Source: Mycobacteroides chelonae (GTDB lineage: Bacteria; Actinomycetota; Actinomycetes; Mycobacteriales; Mycobacteriaceae). From it: a stretch of DNA of 64,000 bases. The DNA lies in the NCBI RefSeq assembly GCF_016767715.1, contig NZ_CP050145.1, positions 2,790,001-2,854,000 of the forward strand, given 5' to 3'. Of the stretch, positions 11,426-26,455 are shown one piece after another (position 1 is the stretch's first letter; every line of letters starts with the position of its first letter). Position numbers and translations under genes: made by a program. The notes under the pieces were generated by a model that saw only the letters and a program-made list of their open reading frames with translations, did not search any database and had not been told where the DNA came from.

Positions 11426-11608
11426 TTAAACCTTGCGGCCGCGCCGATTCGGGCCGCCGCGCCCGCGCAGCGCCACACCCGATTCCACGAGGGCACGATG
11501 CACGTACCCATACGATCGGCCGGCATCCGCAGCAAGTGTGCGGATACTCGCACCCTGCTCGTATGCCGCCTTCAGCTCGACGCGTTCCTCGTCGCGCGTT
11601 TTGGCCAT
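11426..11608 (-). CDS. Small helix-turn-helix protein
   Basis: 60-residue DNA-binding-type protein: MAKTRDEER start, then a helix-turn-helix (AAYEQGASIRTLAADAGR, SYGYVHRALVESG) resembling Hin/resolvase-type or sigma-like HTH, and a basic Gly/Arg-rich tail (RGRGGPNRRGRK). It corresponds to the small Rv1473A-type gene beside the ABC-F gene. The start at 11608 is supported by a GAGAGAGG ribosome site five bases upstream; the longer open frame from 11680 lacks this. It is probably a nucleoid or regulatory protein; the target is unknown. Confidence 0.8.
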   Translation of the reverse strand: MAKTRDEERVELKAAYEQGASIRTLAADAGRSYGYVHRALVESGVALRGRGGPNRRGRKV

Positions 11609-11726
11609 CGCGACCTCTCTCCCGACTCCATGCCGCGGCCCCTGTGGGCTGCGGCTCGACCCGGTTGCACCATAGCGCAAATGTGATCACGCGTGTGTAT
11701 GAGACGCCTAGGGCGAATGAGGATGG

Positions 11727-13355
<1,629 letters not shown>

Positions 13356-13392
13356 TACTTACTCCTTGAATGCTGTGTAGCGTCTGGCGCTG

Positions 13393-14202
13393 TCAGCGCT
13401 TGTCTCTAAAGGCCGCTTTACGCTGCTCCTTGCGGGCGGCGGTGGCTTCTTCGAAGTTGTCGGTGAGCAGCCGGACGTACAGCTGGCCCAGGCCCTCTTG
13501 GTGCATGTGACTTTCCAGGCTAGCGGCGTCCAGCCCACTCCAAATGGTGCGCTTGGTCAATTCGATCCCTGGACGGGAGAACCCGGCGATGCGCTCTCCA
13601 ATCGCGTAACACTCTTCCAGCAGGGATTCCGAGGGCACCTTGCGGGATACCAAACCGATGCGTTCGGCCTCGTCGGCGTCGACGTCGCGGCCGGTCAACA
13701 TGATGTCCGAAGCGCGGGAGGTGCCGATGGCACGCGGCAGCAGATAACTCAGGCCCAGCTCGCTGGCGGTCAGCCCGTTGTTGATACCGGCAGCCCGGAA
13801 GTACGCAGCCTCCGATGCAACCCGGACATCACAGGCCAGCGCCAGGCACAGGCCACCGCCGATGGCGGCGCCGTTGATGGCCGCGATCACTGGCTGATGC
13901 ATCCGGCGCAGCGTGAGGATGACCTCGTCAAGGAGCTCCATGGAGCGCAGCGCGATCGTCGGCTGGGTCAATCCCCCGATATGCGGGATGGGCCCAGCAG
14001 ATTTCTGATCGGCACCCGAACAAAACCCCTTGCCGGCCCCGGTGATGATGACGGCCCGCACATCGTTGTCATGACTGATGTCGACGAGCGTCTGCTTGAA
14101 GGGCAGCATCACATCGAACGCCATCGCGTTCATCCGCTCCGGCCGGTTCAGGGTGACCAAGGCAATATCCGGACGCGGACGGTCGACCAGCACGAAACTC
14201 AT
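13393..14202 (-). CDS. echA12: Enoyl-CoA hydratase/isomerase
   Basis: 269-residue crotonase-fold protein (Rv1472 position). The CoA/oxyanion-hole region ITGAGKGFCSGAD (about 53-65) and the second oxyanion motif AAINGAAIGGGLCLALACDVRVAS (as short blocks near 110-133) are visible. A Glu-type catalytic residue at the usual second position is less clear, so it could be a hydratase or an isomerase. It hydrates trans-2-enoyl-CoA in fatty acid beta-oxidation if catalytically standard. It lies just downstream of trxB on the same strand. Confidence 0.88.
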   Translation of the reverse strand: MSFVLVDRPRPDIALVTLNRPERMNAMAFDVMLPFKQTLVDISHDNDVRAVIITGAGKGFCSGADQKSAGPIPHIGGLTQPTIALRSMELLDEVILTLRRMHQPVIAAINGAAIGGGLCLALACDVRVASEAAYFRAAGINNGLTASELGLSYLLPRAIGTSRASDIMLTGRDVDADEAERIGLVSRKVPSESLLEECYAIGERIAGFSRPGIELTKRTIWSGLDAASLESHMHQEGLGQLYVRLLTDNFEEATAARKEQRKAAFRDKR

Positions 14203-14268
14203 GCGTCCATATAACCGACCGCGGCGGGTTGCACCAAATCGTTTCCGCGCGGTACCGCGCGGGCCGCG

Positions 14269-14622
14269 CTACGCCTCTTGTTCGCGCAGTGCGGCCTCAA
14301 CGTCGAGATCGCGGACCTTCTGCACCAGGTCGGCCAACGATGCCGGGGGCAGCGCACCGGCCTGGTTGAACACCAGCTGGCCCTGCTTGAACACCATCAG
14401 CGTGGGAATCGACCGGATGTTCGCCGCCGCCGCCAGCGCCTGCTCGGCCTCGGTGTCCACCTTTGCGTGGACGACGTCGGGGTTCTCCTCCGAAGACGCC
14501 TCGAACACCGGCCCGAACTGGCGGCACGGCCCGCACCAAGACGCCCAGAAATCCACGAGCACGATGTCGTTGTCGTGGACCAAGTCGTTGAACGCGTCAG
14601 CGGTGATGTCACGTGTTGCCAT
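14269..14622 (-). CDS. trxB: Thioredoxin
   Basis: 117-residue single-domain cytosolic thioredoxin (Rv1471 position), with the redox site WCGPC at residues 29-33, a conserved cis-Pro region (IPTLMVFKQG) and DFWASW before the site. It reduces disulfides in target proteins, being reduced by thioredoxin reductase, which is not in this window. ATG at 14622 with GAGGA five bases upstream. Downstream of the OYE reductase on the same strand, 43 bases apart, so possibly co-transcribed. Confidence 0.93.
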   Translation of the reverse strand: MATRDITADAFNDLVHDNDIVLVDFWASWCGPCRQFGPVFEASSEENPDVVHAKVDTEAEQALAAAANIRSIPTLMVFKQGQLVFNQAGALPPASLADLVQKVRDLDVEAALREQEA

Positions 14623-14665
14623 GTTGTCCTCAACGTCGCCGGGGTGCGTGATGTTCCAGGGGCCC

Positions 14666-15793
14666 TCAGTACAGCGCGGCCAGGGCCTTGCCGATGTTGA
14701 ATCCCACGAACTCCTCCTGCCGGCCGGTGCGCAGCTTGTTCACCCAGTCGGGATCCGACAACAGCGCGCGGCCCACGGCGATGACGTCGAACTCGTTGTC
14801 GGCAAACTGCCGCAACACCGCCTCAACGGGCGCGGGCTCGATGTCCCGGACCTCGGTGGGTTTGAACTCCGTCTGCAATCCCACGGAGCCGACGGCAATG
14901 GCCGGCAAGCCCGTGACACGTTTGGTCCAGCCGGCAAGACTCAGCGCTCCATCGGCCCCCGCCAGATCCGAGAACGCCGGTACGTAGTGGCGACGTGTGG
15001 ACGGGTGGAAAACGTCCACACCTGCCTCGACAAGTGGCGCGAGCAGACGCTCCAGCTCTGCGGGGCTATCGGCCAGGGTGGCTGTGTAGTCGGCCTGCTT
15101 CCACTGTGAAAACCGGTACAGGAGAGGGAAATCGGGCCCGACGGCCGCGCGTACGGCCCGCACCACCTCGACCGGGAATCGCACTCGATCGACGATCGAT
15201 CCGCCATACCCGTCGGACCGAATGTTGGTGCGCTCCCACAGGAACTGGTCGAGCAGGTAACCATGCGCACCGTGTAGTTCGACGGCGTCGAATCCGGCCG
15301 CCTTGGCGTTGCGCGCCGCCGTCGCGTACTGCTCTGCGAGCGGAGCAAGTTCACCGGTCAGCAGCGCTCGGCCCAGCGGGGAAGCATCTCCGGCCAGGCC
15401 CGACGGGCTCACCGACTCCACCTGGGGATTGAACTCCGGATCGGCGCCGCGCTCGACACCCTGGTGCCACAGTTGGGCCGCGATCGCCGATCCCTCGCCG
15501 TGCACGGCGTCGGTGACCGCCGACCATCCCGCCAGTGCGTCGTCGCCGATCAGGCGTGGAACGCTGGCCTGACCGCCCGCGGCATCGTCGGGAATGAAGA
15601 CGCCCTCGGTGATGATCAACCCAACACCTCCCGCGGCGCGGCGGCGGTAGTACGCCGCCACGTTCTCGCCCGGGACACCACCGGGAGAAGCCGATCGTGT
15701 CATCGGCGCCATCGCGAACCGATTGGGGGCGGTCAGCGATTTCACGGTGAACGGTTCGAAAAGGGGCGCTACGTCTGGTCTCACGTCGGTCAC
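14666..15793 (-). CDS. Old-yellow-enzyme NADH:flavin oxidoreductase
   Basis: 375-residue FMN-dependent TIM-barrel ene-reductase. Features: NRFAMAPMTRS at about 21-31, the active-site His region (AVELHGAHGYLLDQFLWERTN as adjacent blocks near 176-196), YRFSQWK, and the C-terminal phosphate-binding AVGRALLSDPDWVNKL. It has no iron-sulfur or second flavin domain, so it is a classic OYE rather than a 2,4-dienoyl-CoA reductase. It reduces activated C=C bonds with NAD(P)H; the natural substrate is unknown. GTG start, divergent from the DUF5666 lipoprotein gene. Confidence 0.9.
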   Translation of the reverse strand: MTDVRPDVAPLFEPFTVKSLTAPNRFAMAPMTRSASPGGVPGENVAAYYRRRAAGGVGLIITEGVFIPDDAAGGQASVPRLIGDDALAGWSAVTDAVHGEGSAIAAQLWHQGVERGADPEFNPQVESVSPSGLAGDASPLGRALLTGELAPLAEQYATAARNAKAAGFDAVELHGAHGYLLDQFLWERTNIRSDGYGGSIVDRVRFPVEVVRAVRAAVGPDFPLLYRFSQWKQADYTATLADSPAELERLLAPLVEAGVDVFHPSTRRHYVPAFSDLAGADGALSLAGWTKRVTGLPAIAVGSVGLQTEFKPTEVRDIEPAPVEAVLRQFADNEFDVIAVGRALLSDPDWVNKLRTGRQEEFVGFNIGKALAALY

Positions 15794-15845
15794 GAGGTGT
15801 CAAACTACGCCGACACCTGATCCATTCCGGATAACGTGGTCAACC

Positions 15846-16607
15846 ATGTCACCAAATCTCCGGCCACCGCCTACGTTGCTCGTGATCGCCGGAGTCGTCG
15901 TGTTCGCAAGCGCGGCATGCGGTGGCTCCGCGGATAAGCCGGCCCAGCCGTCAGCGGGCCCTGCCTCGACCACCGTCATACGGCACGCGGGTGGGCACGA
16001 CAGGGCCGGCGGATTGATCTCCTCGGTGTCGGGGCACACGGTCCAGGTGACCAACCCTGTGGGCAGCATAGATATCGACTTCAACACCATGACCAAGCTC
16101 ACCGAGGTGCAACCCGCGGATCTGTCCGATGTGATCGTGGGCAGTTGCGTCAGCGTGCAGGCGACAGCCGGTGCAGATGAGTCGGAACAGGCCACGGCGC
16201 AACGGGTGCTGATCAGTGCGGCCGAGGACAACAAATGTGCGCTGGAGACACCACCCGGCGGCGCACCACCTCCCGGCATACCGCCGGGGCCGCCCCCGGG
16301 CGGCGCACCCGGGGGTTCACCTCCACCATTCGGCGGCCCCAGCGTCCAGGGTGCTGTCGCGTCGGTCAATGGCAGCACCATCGTGGTGTCGAATACCGAT
16401 CCCAGTGGGGCGTCGGAGATTCAGACCAACGTCACGGTGACCGCCGACACCCGTTACGACCAACGGCAACCCACCGAGGCCACCGCGATCATCGCCGGCA
16501 AATGCGCGGATGCACACGGCACCAAAGATGCCGAGGGAGTGCTGCAGGCCACCAAGATCGACCTAGGCCCGGCGACCGACGGGCGATGTGGACCTGCCCC
16601 GCGATAG
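15846..16607 (+). CDS. DUF5666-type lipoprotein 1
   Basis: 253-residue lipoprotein: signal peptide ending in lipobox ASAAC (Cys25), then two related about 75-residue beta-rich units (GGLISSVSGHTVQVTN... and VQGAVASVNGSTIVVSN...), each ending near a GxCxxA(x) motif, joined by a Pro/Gly-rich linker at about 137-162. The units resemble DUF5666 (OB-like). Start at 15846 as it begins the signal peptide; the open frame extends upstream without a signal. A TAACGT -10 box lies about 12 nt upstream. Function unknown; a metal- or ligand-binding surface role is speculation. Confidence 0.8.
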   Translation: MSPNLRPPPTLLVIAGVVVFASAACGGSADKPAQPSAGPASTTVIRHAGGHDRAGGLISSVSGHTVQVTNPVGSIDIDFNTMTKLTEVQPADLSDVIVGSCVSVQATAGADESEQATAQRVLISAAEDNKCALETPPGGAPPPGIPPGPPPGGAPGGSPPPFGGPSVQGAVASVNGSTIVVSNTDPSGASEIQTNVTVTADTRYDQRQPTEATAIIAGKCADAHGTKDAEGVLQATKIDLGPATDGRCGPAPR

Positions 16608-16717
16608 GTCCGATCTGGCATCCGCGATACACAGCAACTTCTCACGCATGCCGGAGCGCACCCTCAGCCCGCGCCAGCACGCTGAGGTGTCCCATTCATC
16701 GACCATGGAGAACACCG

Positions 16718-17485
16718 ATGTCCCCACACCAGACACCCGCCCCACCACGGCTCGCCCGCGGCGCACTGTTCGCACTCGCCGGACTCACCGCGCTTTCGGT
16801 GGCCGCCTGCGGCACGCCTACAAACACCAACGGCGCGTCCACGAATTCATCGGCACCGGCTACGTCCTCGGCCGCACCCCACGGTGAACGCAACGGGAAG
16901 GACCATGTAGCCGGACTCATCGCCTCGGTTTCGGGCAGCACCATCCAGGTGACCAAGAAGGACGGCACCGCGACCGTCGGATTCAGTCAATCCACGAAAG
17001 TCTCCGAGATCACTTCCGCGCAATTGACCGACGTCACCACCGGAAGCTGTATCGCCGCGATGGCACAACAGGACTCCAACCCGCCAACGGCCCGCCGGGT
17101 GATGATCTGGCCTGCCGAGGACGGCAACTGCGCACCAGCACACAAGAAGGGTTCACCCGAGCCTTCCCCGGCCCCGACATCGGAGAAACGCCCCGAGCAT
17201 CAGGCTGTTCGCGGGACAGTCTCCGCCGTCAGCGGAAACACCATCACCGTGTCCGCCACCGACCCGAACGGCGGAGCCGCCACCGCGGAGACGGTGACTG
17301 TCAACAACGACACCGCCTATGCCAAGCGTGCTCCGGCGGCCCAGAGCGCGATCGCCGCAGGCAAGTGCCTCGCCGCACACGGCTCCGACGACGCATCGGG
17401 CAATCTTCAGGCCGCGACGATCACCCTTCGCGCCGCGAAGGACGGCTCATGCGAAGGCGGCCAGGAAGGCCACCACCAGCACTAG
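16718..17485 (+). CDS. DUF5666-type lipoprotein 2
   Basis: 255-residue paralogue of the preceding gene: lipobox VAAC (Cys31), Ser/Thr-rich linker, then two DUF5666-like units (VAGLIASVSGSTIQVTK... and VRGTVSAVSGNTITVSA...) with matching GSC and GKC motifs, separated by a Lys/Pro-rich linker (KKGSPEPSPAP) rather than a Pro/Gly one, and a His/Gly-rich tail. ATG at 16718 with GGAG eight bases upstream; the longer open frame from 16235 overlaps the first lipoprotein and is not coding. Tandem duplication is apparent. Ends in a CTAG shared with the stop of sufT. Confidence 0.8.
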   Translation: MSPHQTPAPPRLARGALFALAGLTALSVAACGTPTNTNGASTNSSAPATSSAAPHGERNGKDHVAGLIASVSGSTIQVTKKDGTATVGFSQSTKVSEITSAQLTDVTTGSCIAAMAQQDSNPPTARRVMIWPAEDGNCAPAHKKGSPEPSPAPTSEKRPEHQAVRGTVSAVSGNTITVSATDPNGGAATAETVTVNNDTAYAKRAPAAQSAIAAGKCLAAHGSDDASGNLQAATITLRAAKDGSCEGGQEGHHQH

Positions 17486-17822
17486 ACGGTGAAGCCGAGG
17501 GCCCGGAGCTGCTCCCGACCATCGTCGGTGATCTTGTCCGGGCCCCACGGCGGCACCCAGACCCAGTTGATCTTGATCTCGTTGACCAGCCCGGCGCCCA
17601 CTAGCGCGTTACGCGACTGGTCCTCGATGACATCGGTCAGCGGGCATGCCGCCGAGGTGAGCGTCATGTCGATCATGGCGACTTTGCCGCTCTCGCCCTC
17701 TTCGACGTTGAGCCCGTACACAAGTCCCAGATCTACGACGTTGATTCCCAGCTCGGGGTCAACAACGTCACGCATTGCCTCTTCGAGATCTTCGAGAAGC
17801 TTCACTTCCGCTGACACTTCGG

Positions 17823-17826
<4 letters not shown>
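17482..17826 (-). CDS. sufT: SufT-like DUF59 Fe-S assembly factor
   Basis: 114-residue MIP18/DUF59 protein (Rv1466 position), last gene of the suf operon. The motif DPELGINVVDLGLVYG is at about 18-33, the conserved Cys motif TSAACPLTD at about 57-65, and VWVPPWGPDKITDDGR near the C-terminus. It helps mature or insert Fe-S clusters into targets. ATG overlaps the sufU stop by 4 nt. Convergent with the lipoprotein gene. Confidence 0.93.
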
Positions 17827-20337
<2,511 letters not shown>

Positions 20338-20351
20338 GAGTTGCTTTCTAT

Positions 20352-21512
20352 CTACGAGTTGGTCTGGGCGAGTTCATTTTCGATGGCCTCGGTAAGGCGA
20401 TCTCGCACTGACTCGATCCCGATCCGGCCAATGATGTCCTGGAAGAAGCCACGCACCACCAGACGGCGCGCATCCTCCTCGGCAATACCGCGCGAGCGCA
20501 GATAGAACAGCTGCTCGTCATCGAATCGCCCAGTGGCACTAGCGTGCCCGGCCCCGGCAATCTCGCCGGTCTCGATTTCGAGGTTGGGCACGGAGTCGGC
20601 CCGAGCGCCGTCGGTGAGGATCAGGTTGCGGTTCAGTTCGAAGGTGTCGGTTCCGGTTGCCTCAGCGCGGATGAGTACATCGCCGATCCAGACGGTGTGC
20701 GCGTCTGCTCGACCAGATTCGGGGTCTCCCTGCAGTGCACCCTTGTACGTGACATGCGAACGACAGTTGGGTTGGGCGTGATCGACGAGCAGTCGATGCT
20801 CGAAGAACTGACCGTCATCTGCGTAGTAGAGACCCAGCAGCTCGGCGTCGCCTCCCGGCGCCTCGAACCGGACGGTGCCGGTGAGGCGAACCAGATCGCC
20901 ACCGAGGGTGACGACGATATGGCGCAACACCGCGTCCTTGCCCAGCTTGGCGTGGTGCGCGCTGACATGCACGGCGTCATCGGCCCAGTCGGCGATCGAG
21001 ACGACGGTCAGCCGAGACGCGTCCTCCAGCAGGAATTCGACATTCTCTGCGTATGTTCCACTGCCTCGGTAGTCGATGACCACGAGCGACTCGGACAGTT
21101 CAGCGGCGCGCACCTGCAGATGCCCATAGGCCACCTCGCCCGCGCCGGGGCCACTCACGGTGATCGAGATCGGGTCCGCGACCACGGCTTGCTTACCTAC
21201 CGAGACCACAGTGGCGGTCCGGAACGCGGAGTACGCCTGTGCGGCAACACGATCCGACGGAACCCCGACCTTACCGAGCCGTTCGTCGCCACGATCGACC
21301 GTCTCGACGGTTACACCGTCGCCGGCGGTAACCCCCACGGACAGATCTGCCGTCGCGACAGCCGATCCGTCGTGCAGCCCGCGCAGGCGGCGCAGCGGGG
21401 TGAACCGCCATAGCTCGTCACGGCCACCGGGGACCTCGAAGGCCTCGACGTCGTAGGAGCTGAACAGTTCGCCCTTGTTGGAGCCTTCGACAGCTTGAGT
21501 CAACTGCGTCAT
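20352..21512 (-). CDS. sufD: SufD scaffold protein
   Basis: 386-residue SufD (Rv1462 position), a right-handed beta-helix partner of SufB. The C-terminal family block is visible: [23 protein letters not shown], here noted in parts (GHASATGRF and [13 protein letters not shown] at about 319-345). Follows sufB by 2 nt. Forms the SufBCD complex with its neighbours. Confidence 0.95.
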   Translation of the reverse strand: MTQLTQAVEGSNKGELFSSYDVEAFEVPGGRDELWRFTPLRRLRGLHDGSAVATADLSVGVTAGDGVTVETVDRGDERLGKVGVPSDRVAAQAYSAFRTATVVSVGKQAVVADPISITVSGPGAGEVAYGHLQVRAAELSESLVVIDYRGSGTYAENVEFLLEDASRLTVVSIADWADDAVHVSAHHAKLGKDAVLRHIVVTLGGDLVRLTGTVRFEAPGGDAELLGLYYADDGQFFEHRLLVDHAQPNCRSHVTYKGALQGDPESGRADAHTVWIGDVLIRAEATGTDTFELNRNLILTDGARADSVPNLEIETGEIAGAGHASATGRFDDEQLFYLRSRGIAEEDARRLVVRGFFQDIIGRIGIESVRDRLTEAIENELAQTNS

Positions 21513-21514
21513 GA

Positions 21515-22942
21515 CTAACCGACCGCACCTTCCATTTGCAGCTCGATGAGCCGGTTGAGCTCGAGCGCGTACTCCATCGGCAGTTCCTTCGCGATCGGTT
21601 CGACGAACCCGCGCACCACCATGGCCATCGCCTCGTCCTCGGTCATACCGCGGCTCATCAGATAGAACAACTGATCGTCACTGACCTTCGAGACGGTCGC
21701 CTCATGCCCCATGGTGACGTCGTCTTCGCGGATATCGACGTACGGGTAGGTGTCGCTGCGGCTGATCGAGTCAACAAGCAACGCATCACATTTCACCGTT
21801 GAGCGGGAGCCGTGCGCCCCCTTGTTGACCTGGACCAGACCACGGTAGGAGGCACGACCGCCGCCACGCGCCACCGACTTGGAGACGATGTTGCTCGACG
21901 TGTTCGGCGCCAGGTGCAGCATCTTGGCACCGGTGTCCTGGTGTTGTCCCTCGCCGGCGAAGGCGACCGACAGCACCTCACCCTTGGCGTGCTCACCGGT
22001 CATCCACACGGCCGGGTACTTCATGGTGACCTTGGAGCCGATGTTGCCGTCGACCCATTCCATGGTGGCCCCCGCCTCGGCGCGGGCCCGCTTGGTAACC
22101 AGGTTGAACACGTTGTTCGACCAGTTCTGGATGGTCGTGTAGCGGCAGCGCCCGCCCGGCTTGACGATGATTTCCACCACGGCCGAGTGCAACGAATCCG
22201 ACTTGTAGATCGGTGCGGTACATCCCTCGACGTAGTGCACGTAAGCACCCTCGTCGACGATGATGAGCGTCCGCTCGAACTGGCCCATGTTCTCGGTGTT
22301 GATGCGGAAGTAGGCCTGCAGCGGGATATCGACCTTCACGCCCGGCGGCACGTAGATGAACGAACCACCCGACCACACCGCGGTGTTGAGCGCGGAGAAC
22401 TTGTTGTCCCCGGCCGGGATCACGCTGCCGAAGTACTCCTTGAAGATCTCCGGGTGCTCACGCAGACCCGAGTCGGTGTCCAGGAAGATCACACCCTGGG
22501 CCTCGAGGTCCTCGCGGATCGAGTGATAGACGACCTCTGATTCGTACTGCGCGGCAACACCGGACACCAGGCGCTGCTTCTCGGCTTCGGGGATGCCGAG
22601 GCGGTCGTAGGTGTTCTTGATGTCGGCGGGCAGATCGTCCCACGTGGCCGCCTGCTTCTCGCTGGACCGCACGAAGTACTTGATGTTGTCGAAGTCGATG
22701 CCCTCGAGGTTCGATCCCCAGTTCGGCATCGGCTTCTTGTCGAAGGTGCGCAGCGCCTTCAGGCGGATGTCGAGCATCCACTCGGGCTCGCTCTTCTTCG
22801 ACGAGATGTCACGCACCACGGCCTCAGACAGACCGCGCTGCGCGCTGGCTCCGGCTGCGTCGGAGTCAGACCAGCCATAGCCGTAGTTGCCCAGTGACGC
22901 GATTGTCTCGTCCTGGGTCAGCACCTCACGCTCGAGGGTCAT
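21515..22942 (-). CDS. sufB: SufB scaffold protein, intein-free
   Basis: 475-residue SufB (Rv1461 position), the main cluster scaffold of SufBCD. The C-terminal block [21 protein letters not shown] is read as GHEATVSKV and [11 protein letters not shown] near 412-433. The length is that of an ordinary SufB, whereas the M. tuberculosis protein is about 846 residues because of an inserted intein. The usual insertion region is continuous here. The start overlaps the sufR stop by 4 nt (22939-22942). Confidence 0.96.
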   Translation of the reverse strand: MTLEREVLTQDETIASLGNYGYGWSDSDAAGASAQRGLSEAVVRDISSKKSEPEWMLDIRLKALRTFDKKPMPNWGSNLEGIDFDNIKYFVRSSEKQAATWDDLPADIKNTYDRLGIPEAEKQRLVSGVAAQYESEVVYHSIREDLEAQGVIFLDTDSGLREHPEIFKEYFGSVIPAGDNKFSALNTAVWSGGSFIYVPPGVKVDIPLQAYFRINTENMGQFERTLIIVDEGAYVHYVEGCTAPIYKSDSLHSAVVEIIVKPGGRCRYTTIQNWSNNVFNLVTKRARAEAGATMEWVDGNIGSKVTMKYPAVWMTGEHAKGEVLSVAFAGEGQHQDTGAKMLHLAPNTSSNIVSKSVARGGGRASYRGLVQVNKGAHGSRSTVKCDALLVDSISRSDTYPYVDIREDDVTMGHEATVSKVSDDQLFYLMSRGMTEDEAMAMVVRGFVEPIAKELPMEYALELNRLIELQMEGAVG

Positions 22943-23721
22943 CGCGACTCCTTACTGATCGTTGTATCCGGCGCGGGGCTGGGCGCCGGAGGTGTAGATA
23001 CGTGCAGGGGAATGTGCGTCGTACAGGCACAGTCACCGTTGGCGATGATGGCGAGCCGTTGTACATGTGTTCCCAACAACTCGGCGAAGGCCTGCTGTTC
23101 CGCTTCGCAGAGTTCGGGGAACTCCGCGGCCACGTGCGATACCGGACAGTGATGCTGACATATCTGCACGCCGCTCGAGGATGCGCCCGCTCCACCGACC
23201 CGCTGGGTGCTGGCCGCATATCCGGCCTTGGTCAGCGCAACAGCCACGCGGTCCACCGCGGCCTCGGTGTCGTTGAACGGCCCACCGGCCGCGACATCGC
23301 TCAAGATCGAGTCAATGCGACGCCGCGCGAAGATCCGCACCGCATCGTCGCCACCAATCTCGCGCAGCTGGCGCATGGCGGCAGATGCCAGGTCGTCATA
23401 GGCGTGGTTGAGTTTTGCGCGACCGTCCGCGGTGAGCTGGAACCGCTTAGCCGGGCGCCCCCGGCCGTTGTGCTGCCATGCGGCCGCCGGATTCGAGACG
23501 GCATCACCGGCCTCGATCAAGGCGTCGAGGTGGCGGCGCACCCCCTGCGGCGAAAGGCCGAGCTGTTCCCCGATCTCACCTGCGGTGACCGGCCCAGACT
23601 CCATGAGTAGCCGCACCACGGCGACACGTGTCTGGCCATCATGGGACACGGCCGGGGCAGCATCCAGCACCTGCGACGTCGCCGCAGCAGACGCCACCGC
23701 GGAGGGCTGGCCGAATTTCAC
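22939..23721 (-). CDS. sufR: SufR, Fe-S-sensing repressor of the suf operon
   Basis: 260-residue winged-helix regulator (Rv1460 position). DNA-binding part at about 30-100 ([36 protein letters not shown]); the C-terminal cluster cysteines CQHHC and C12 further on are Cys188, Cys192, Cys205, with CAC at 231-233. Family role: binds DNA as a [4Fe-4S] holoprotein and represses suf until the cluster is lost. The open frame reaches a TTG at 23739, but GTG 23721 is preferred because a CACACT -10-like box lies exactly 7 nt upstream and the operator overlaps it. It overlaps sufB by 4 nt. Confidence 0.92.
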   Translation of the reverse strand: MKFGQPSAVASAAATSQVLDAAPAVSHDGQTRVAVVRLLMESGPVTAGEIGEQLGLSPQGVRRHLDALIEAGDAVSNPAAAWQHNGRGRPAKRFQLTADGRAKLNHAYDDLASAAMRQLREIGGDDAVRIFARRRIDSILSDVAAGGPFNDTEAAVDRVAVALTKAGYAASTQRVGGAGASSSGVQICQHHCPVSHVAAEFPELCEAEQQAFAELLGTHVQRLAIIANGDCACTTHIPLHVSTPPAPSPAPDTTISKESR

Positions 23722-23732
23722 AACACCAGTGT
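23718..23732 (-). promoter_or_regulatory. SufR operator overlapping the suf promoter
   Basis: Reads ACACT-GGTGT-TGTGA on the minus strand, an exact match to the ACACT-N5-TGTGA inverted repeat I recall as the M. tuberculosis SufR site. Its left half is part of the CACACT -10-like hexamer (23728-23733) and its right half contains the GTG start at 23721, so SufR binding would cover -10, start site and start codon. Confidence 0.75.
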
Positions 23733-23841
23733 GACGCAATTCGGAATGCCACGTCTAGCAAGGGTTACCTATGTTGAGTGCACCCCGCCGGCCGGACAGG
23801 CCCTGCCCGACTGGTTCCACGGAGCGGGCATGGCGGGCCGA

Positions 23842-23847
23842 TACGCT
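23842..23847 (+). promoter_or_regulatory. -10 box TACGCT, leaderless promoter of mptB
   Basis: TACGCT followed by six bases and the GTG at 23854. It places transcription start at the start codon and selects that GTG from the longer open frame. Confidence 0.6.
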
Positions 23848-25516
23848 GCTGGCGTGTCGGTACGTGGTCAGTGGCTGAGTTCGTCGCTGTCGCATCTGCA
23901 TGATGACGAACGTTCGTCGGCCCCGCTCAATGAGCGAGAGCTCACAGCCATGAACCGAACTCGCCTGTTCGGCGCCACCGGAACGGCGCTCATGGCCATC
24001 GGTGCGCTCGGCGCCGGCGCGCGACCCGTCATCCAAGATCCGATCTTCGGGGTCCGGCTTCTCAATCTGCCGTCGCGCATTCAGACGGTGTCCCTGACGA
24101 TGACGACCACCGGTGCCGTGATGATGACGTTGGCCTGGCTCATGCTGGGACGCTTCGCCATCGGCAGCCTGCGCAACAAAAACGCCAACGGCGAACGGGG
24201 ACCGGTCCGCAGGATGTCCCGCGGCCAGCTGGACCGGACCCTGCTGCTGTGGATTTTGCCGCTGCTCGTAGCGCCTCCGATGTACTCCAAGGACGTGTAC
24301 TCGTATCTGGCGCAGAGCCAGATCGCGCGCCTGGGCAAGGATCCGTACACCGAAGGTCCGGCGGTCGCCCTGGGCCTCGATCATGTGTTCACGCTGTCGG
24401 TGCCCAGCATGTGGCGAGAAACACCTGCCCCCTACGGTCCCTTGTTTCTGTGGATCGGCAAGGGCATATCGCGGCTCACCGGTGACGACATTGTCGCCGG
24501 AGCCCTGTGTCATCGGCTCGTCGAACTGCTCGGAGTGCTGTTGATCATCTGGGCAACACCACGTTTGGCCCAGCGCTGCGGCGTCGCGGAAGTCAGCGCG
24601 CTCTGGCTCGGCGCCGCGAATCCGCTGCTGCTGATGCACCTGGTCGCCGGAATTCACAATGAAGCGCTCATGCTGGGCCTGATGCTGGCCGGCACCGAGC
24701 TGGCCATGCGCGGTATCGACTCGACACGTGCCCTCATCGGGGTGCATACCGAATGGGCCACCTGGGTTCCGCTGGGCAACCTCCTGGCCGGGACGGTACT
24801 GATCACCGCGTCATCGCAGGTCAAACTCCCTTCCCTGCTGGCCCTGGGCTTTGTCGGCATGGCGCTGGCTCGCCGATGGGGCGGCGGCGTTCGCGGCCTC
24901 TTCCAGGCCGGGGCGCTCCTGGGCACCGTCACCGGCGCCTGCACGGTCCTCATCGGATTCGCCAGCGGGCTCGGGTTCGGGTGGATCTACACACTCGGCA
25001 CCGCGAACGCCGTGCGCAGCTGGATGTCGCCGCCGACCCTCGTCGCCCTGGGCACCGGGCAAGTCGGCATCCTGCTCGGTCTGGGCGATCACACCACCGC
25101 GATACTGTCGCTGACCCGCGGAATCGGTATCGGCATCATCGGCATCGCGGTGTCATGGCTGCTGCTGGCCGTGCTGCGTGGACGCCTGCACCCCGTGGGC
25201 GGGCTGGGTGTCGCCCTGGGCATCACGGTGCTGCTCTTTCCTGTGGTGCAGCCCTGGTACCTGCTGTGGGCGATCATCCCGCTGGCCGCGTGGGCCACCC
25301 GCCCCGCTTTCCGCGGGACCGCCATCGGCATCACCCTGCTCGTAGGCATTTTCGGGCCGACCGCCAACGGCGACAGGTTCGCGCTGTTCCAGATCATCGA
25401 CGCCACCGTGGCGAGCGCGATCATCGCGCTCCTACTCATCGCTATCACGCACGATTATCTGCCGTGGCGTCGGCTGCCTAACGGTGACGAAGCCGCGCCG
25501 CTTACGCTGACTGACC

Positions 25517-26451
<935 letters not shown>

Positions 26452-26455
<4 letters not shown>

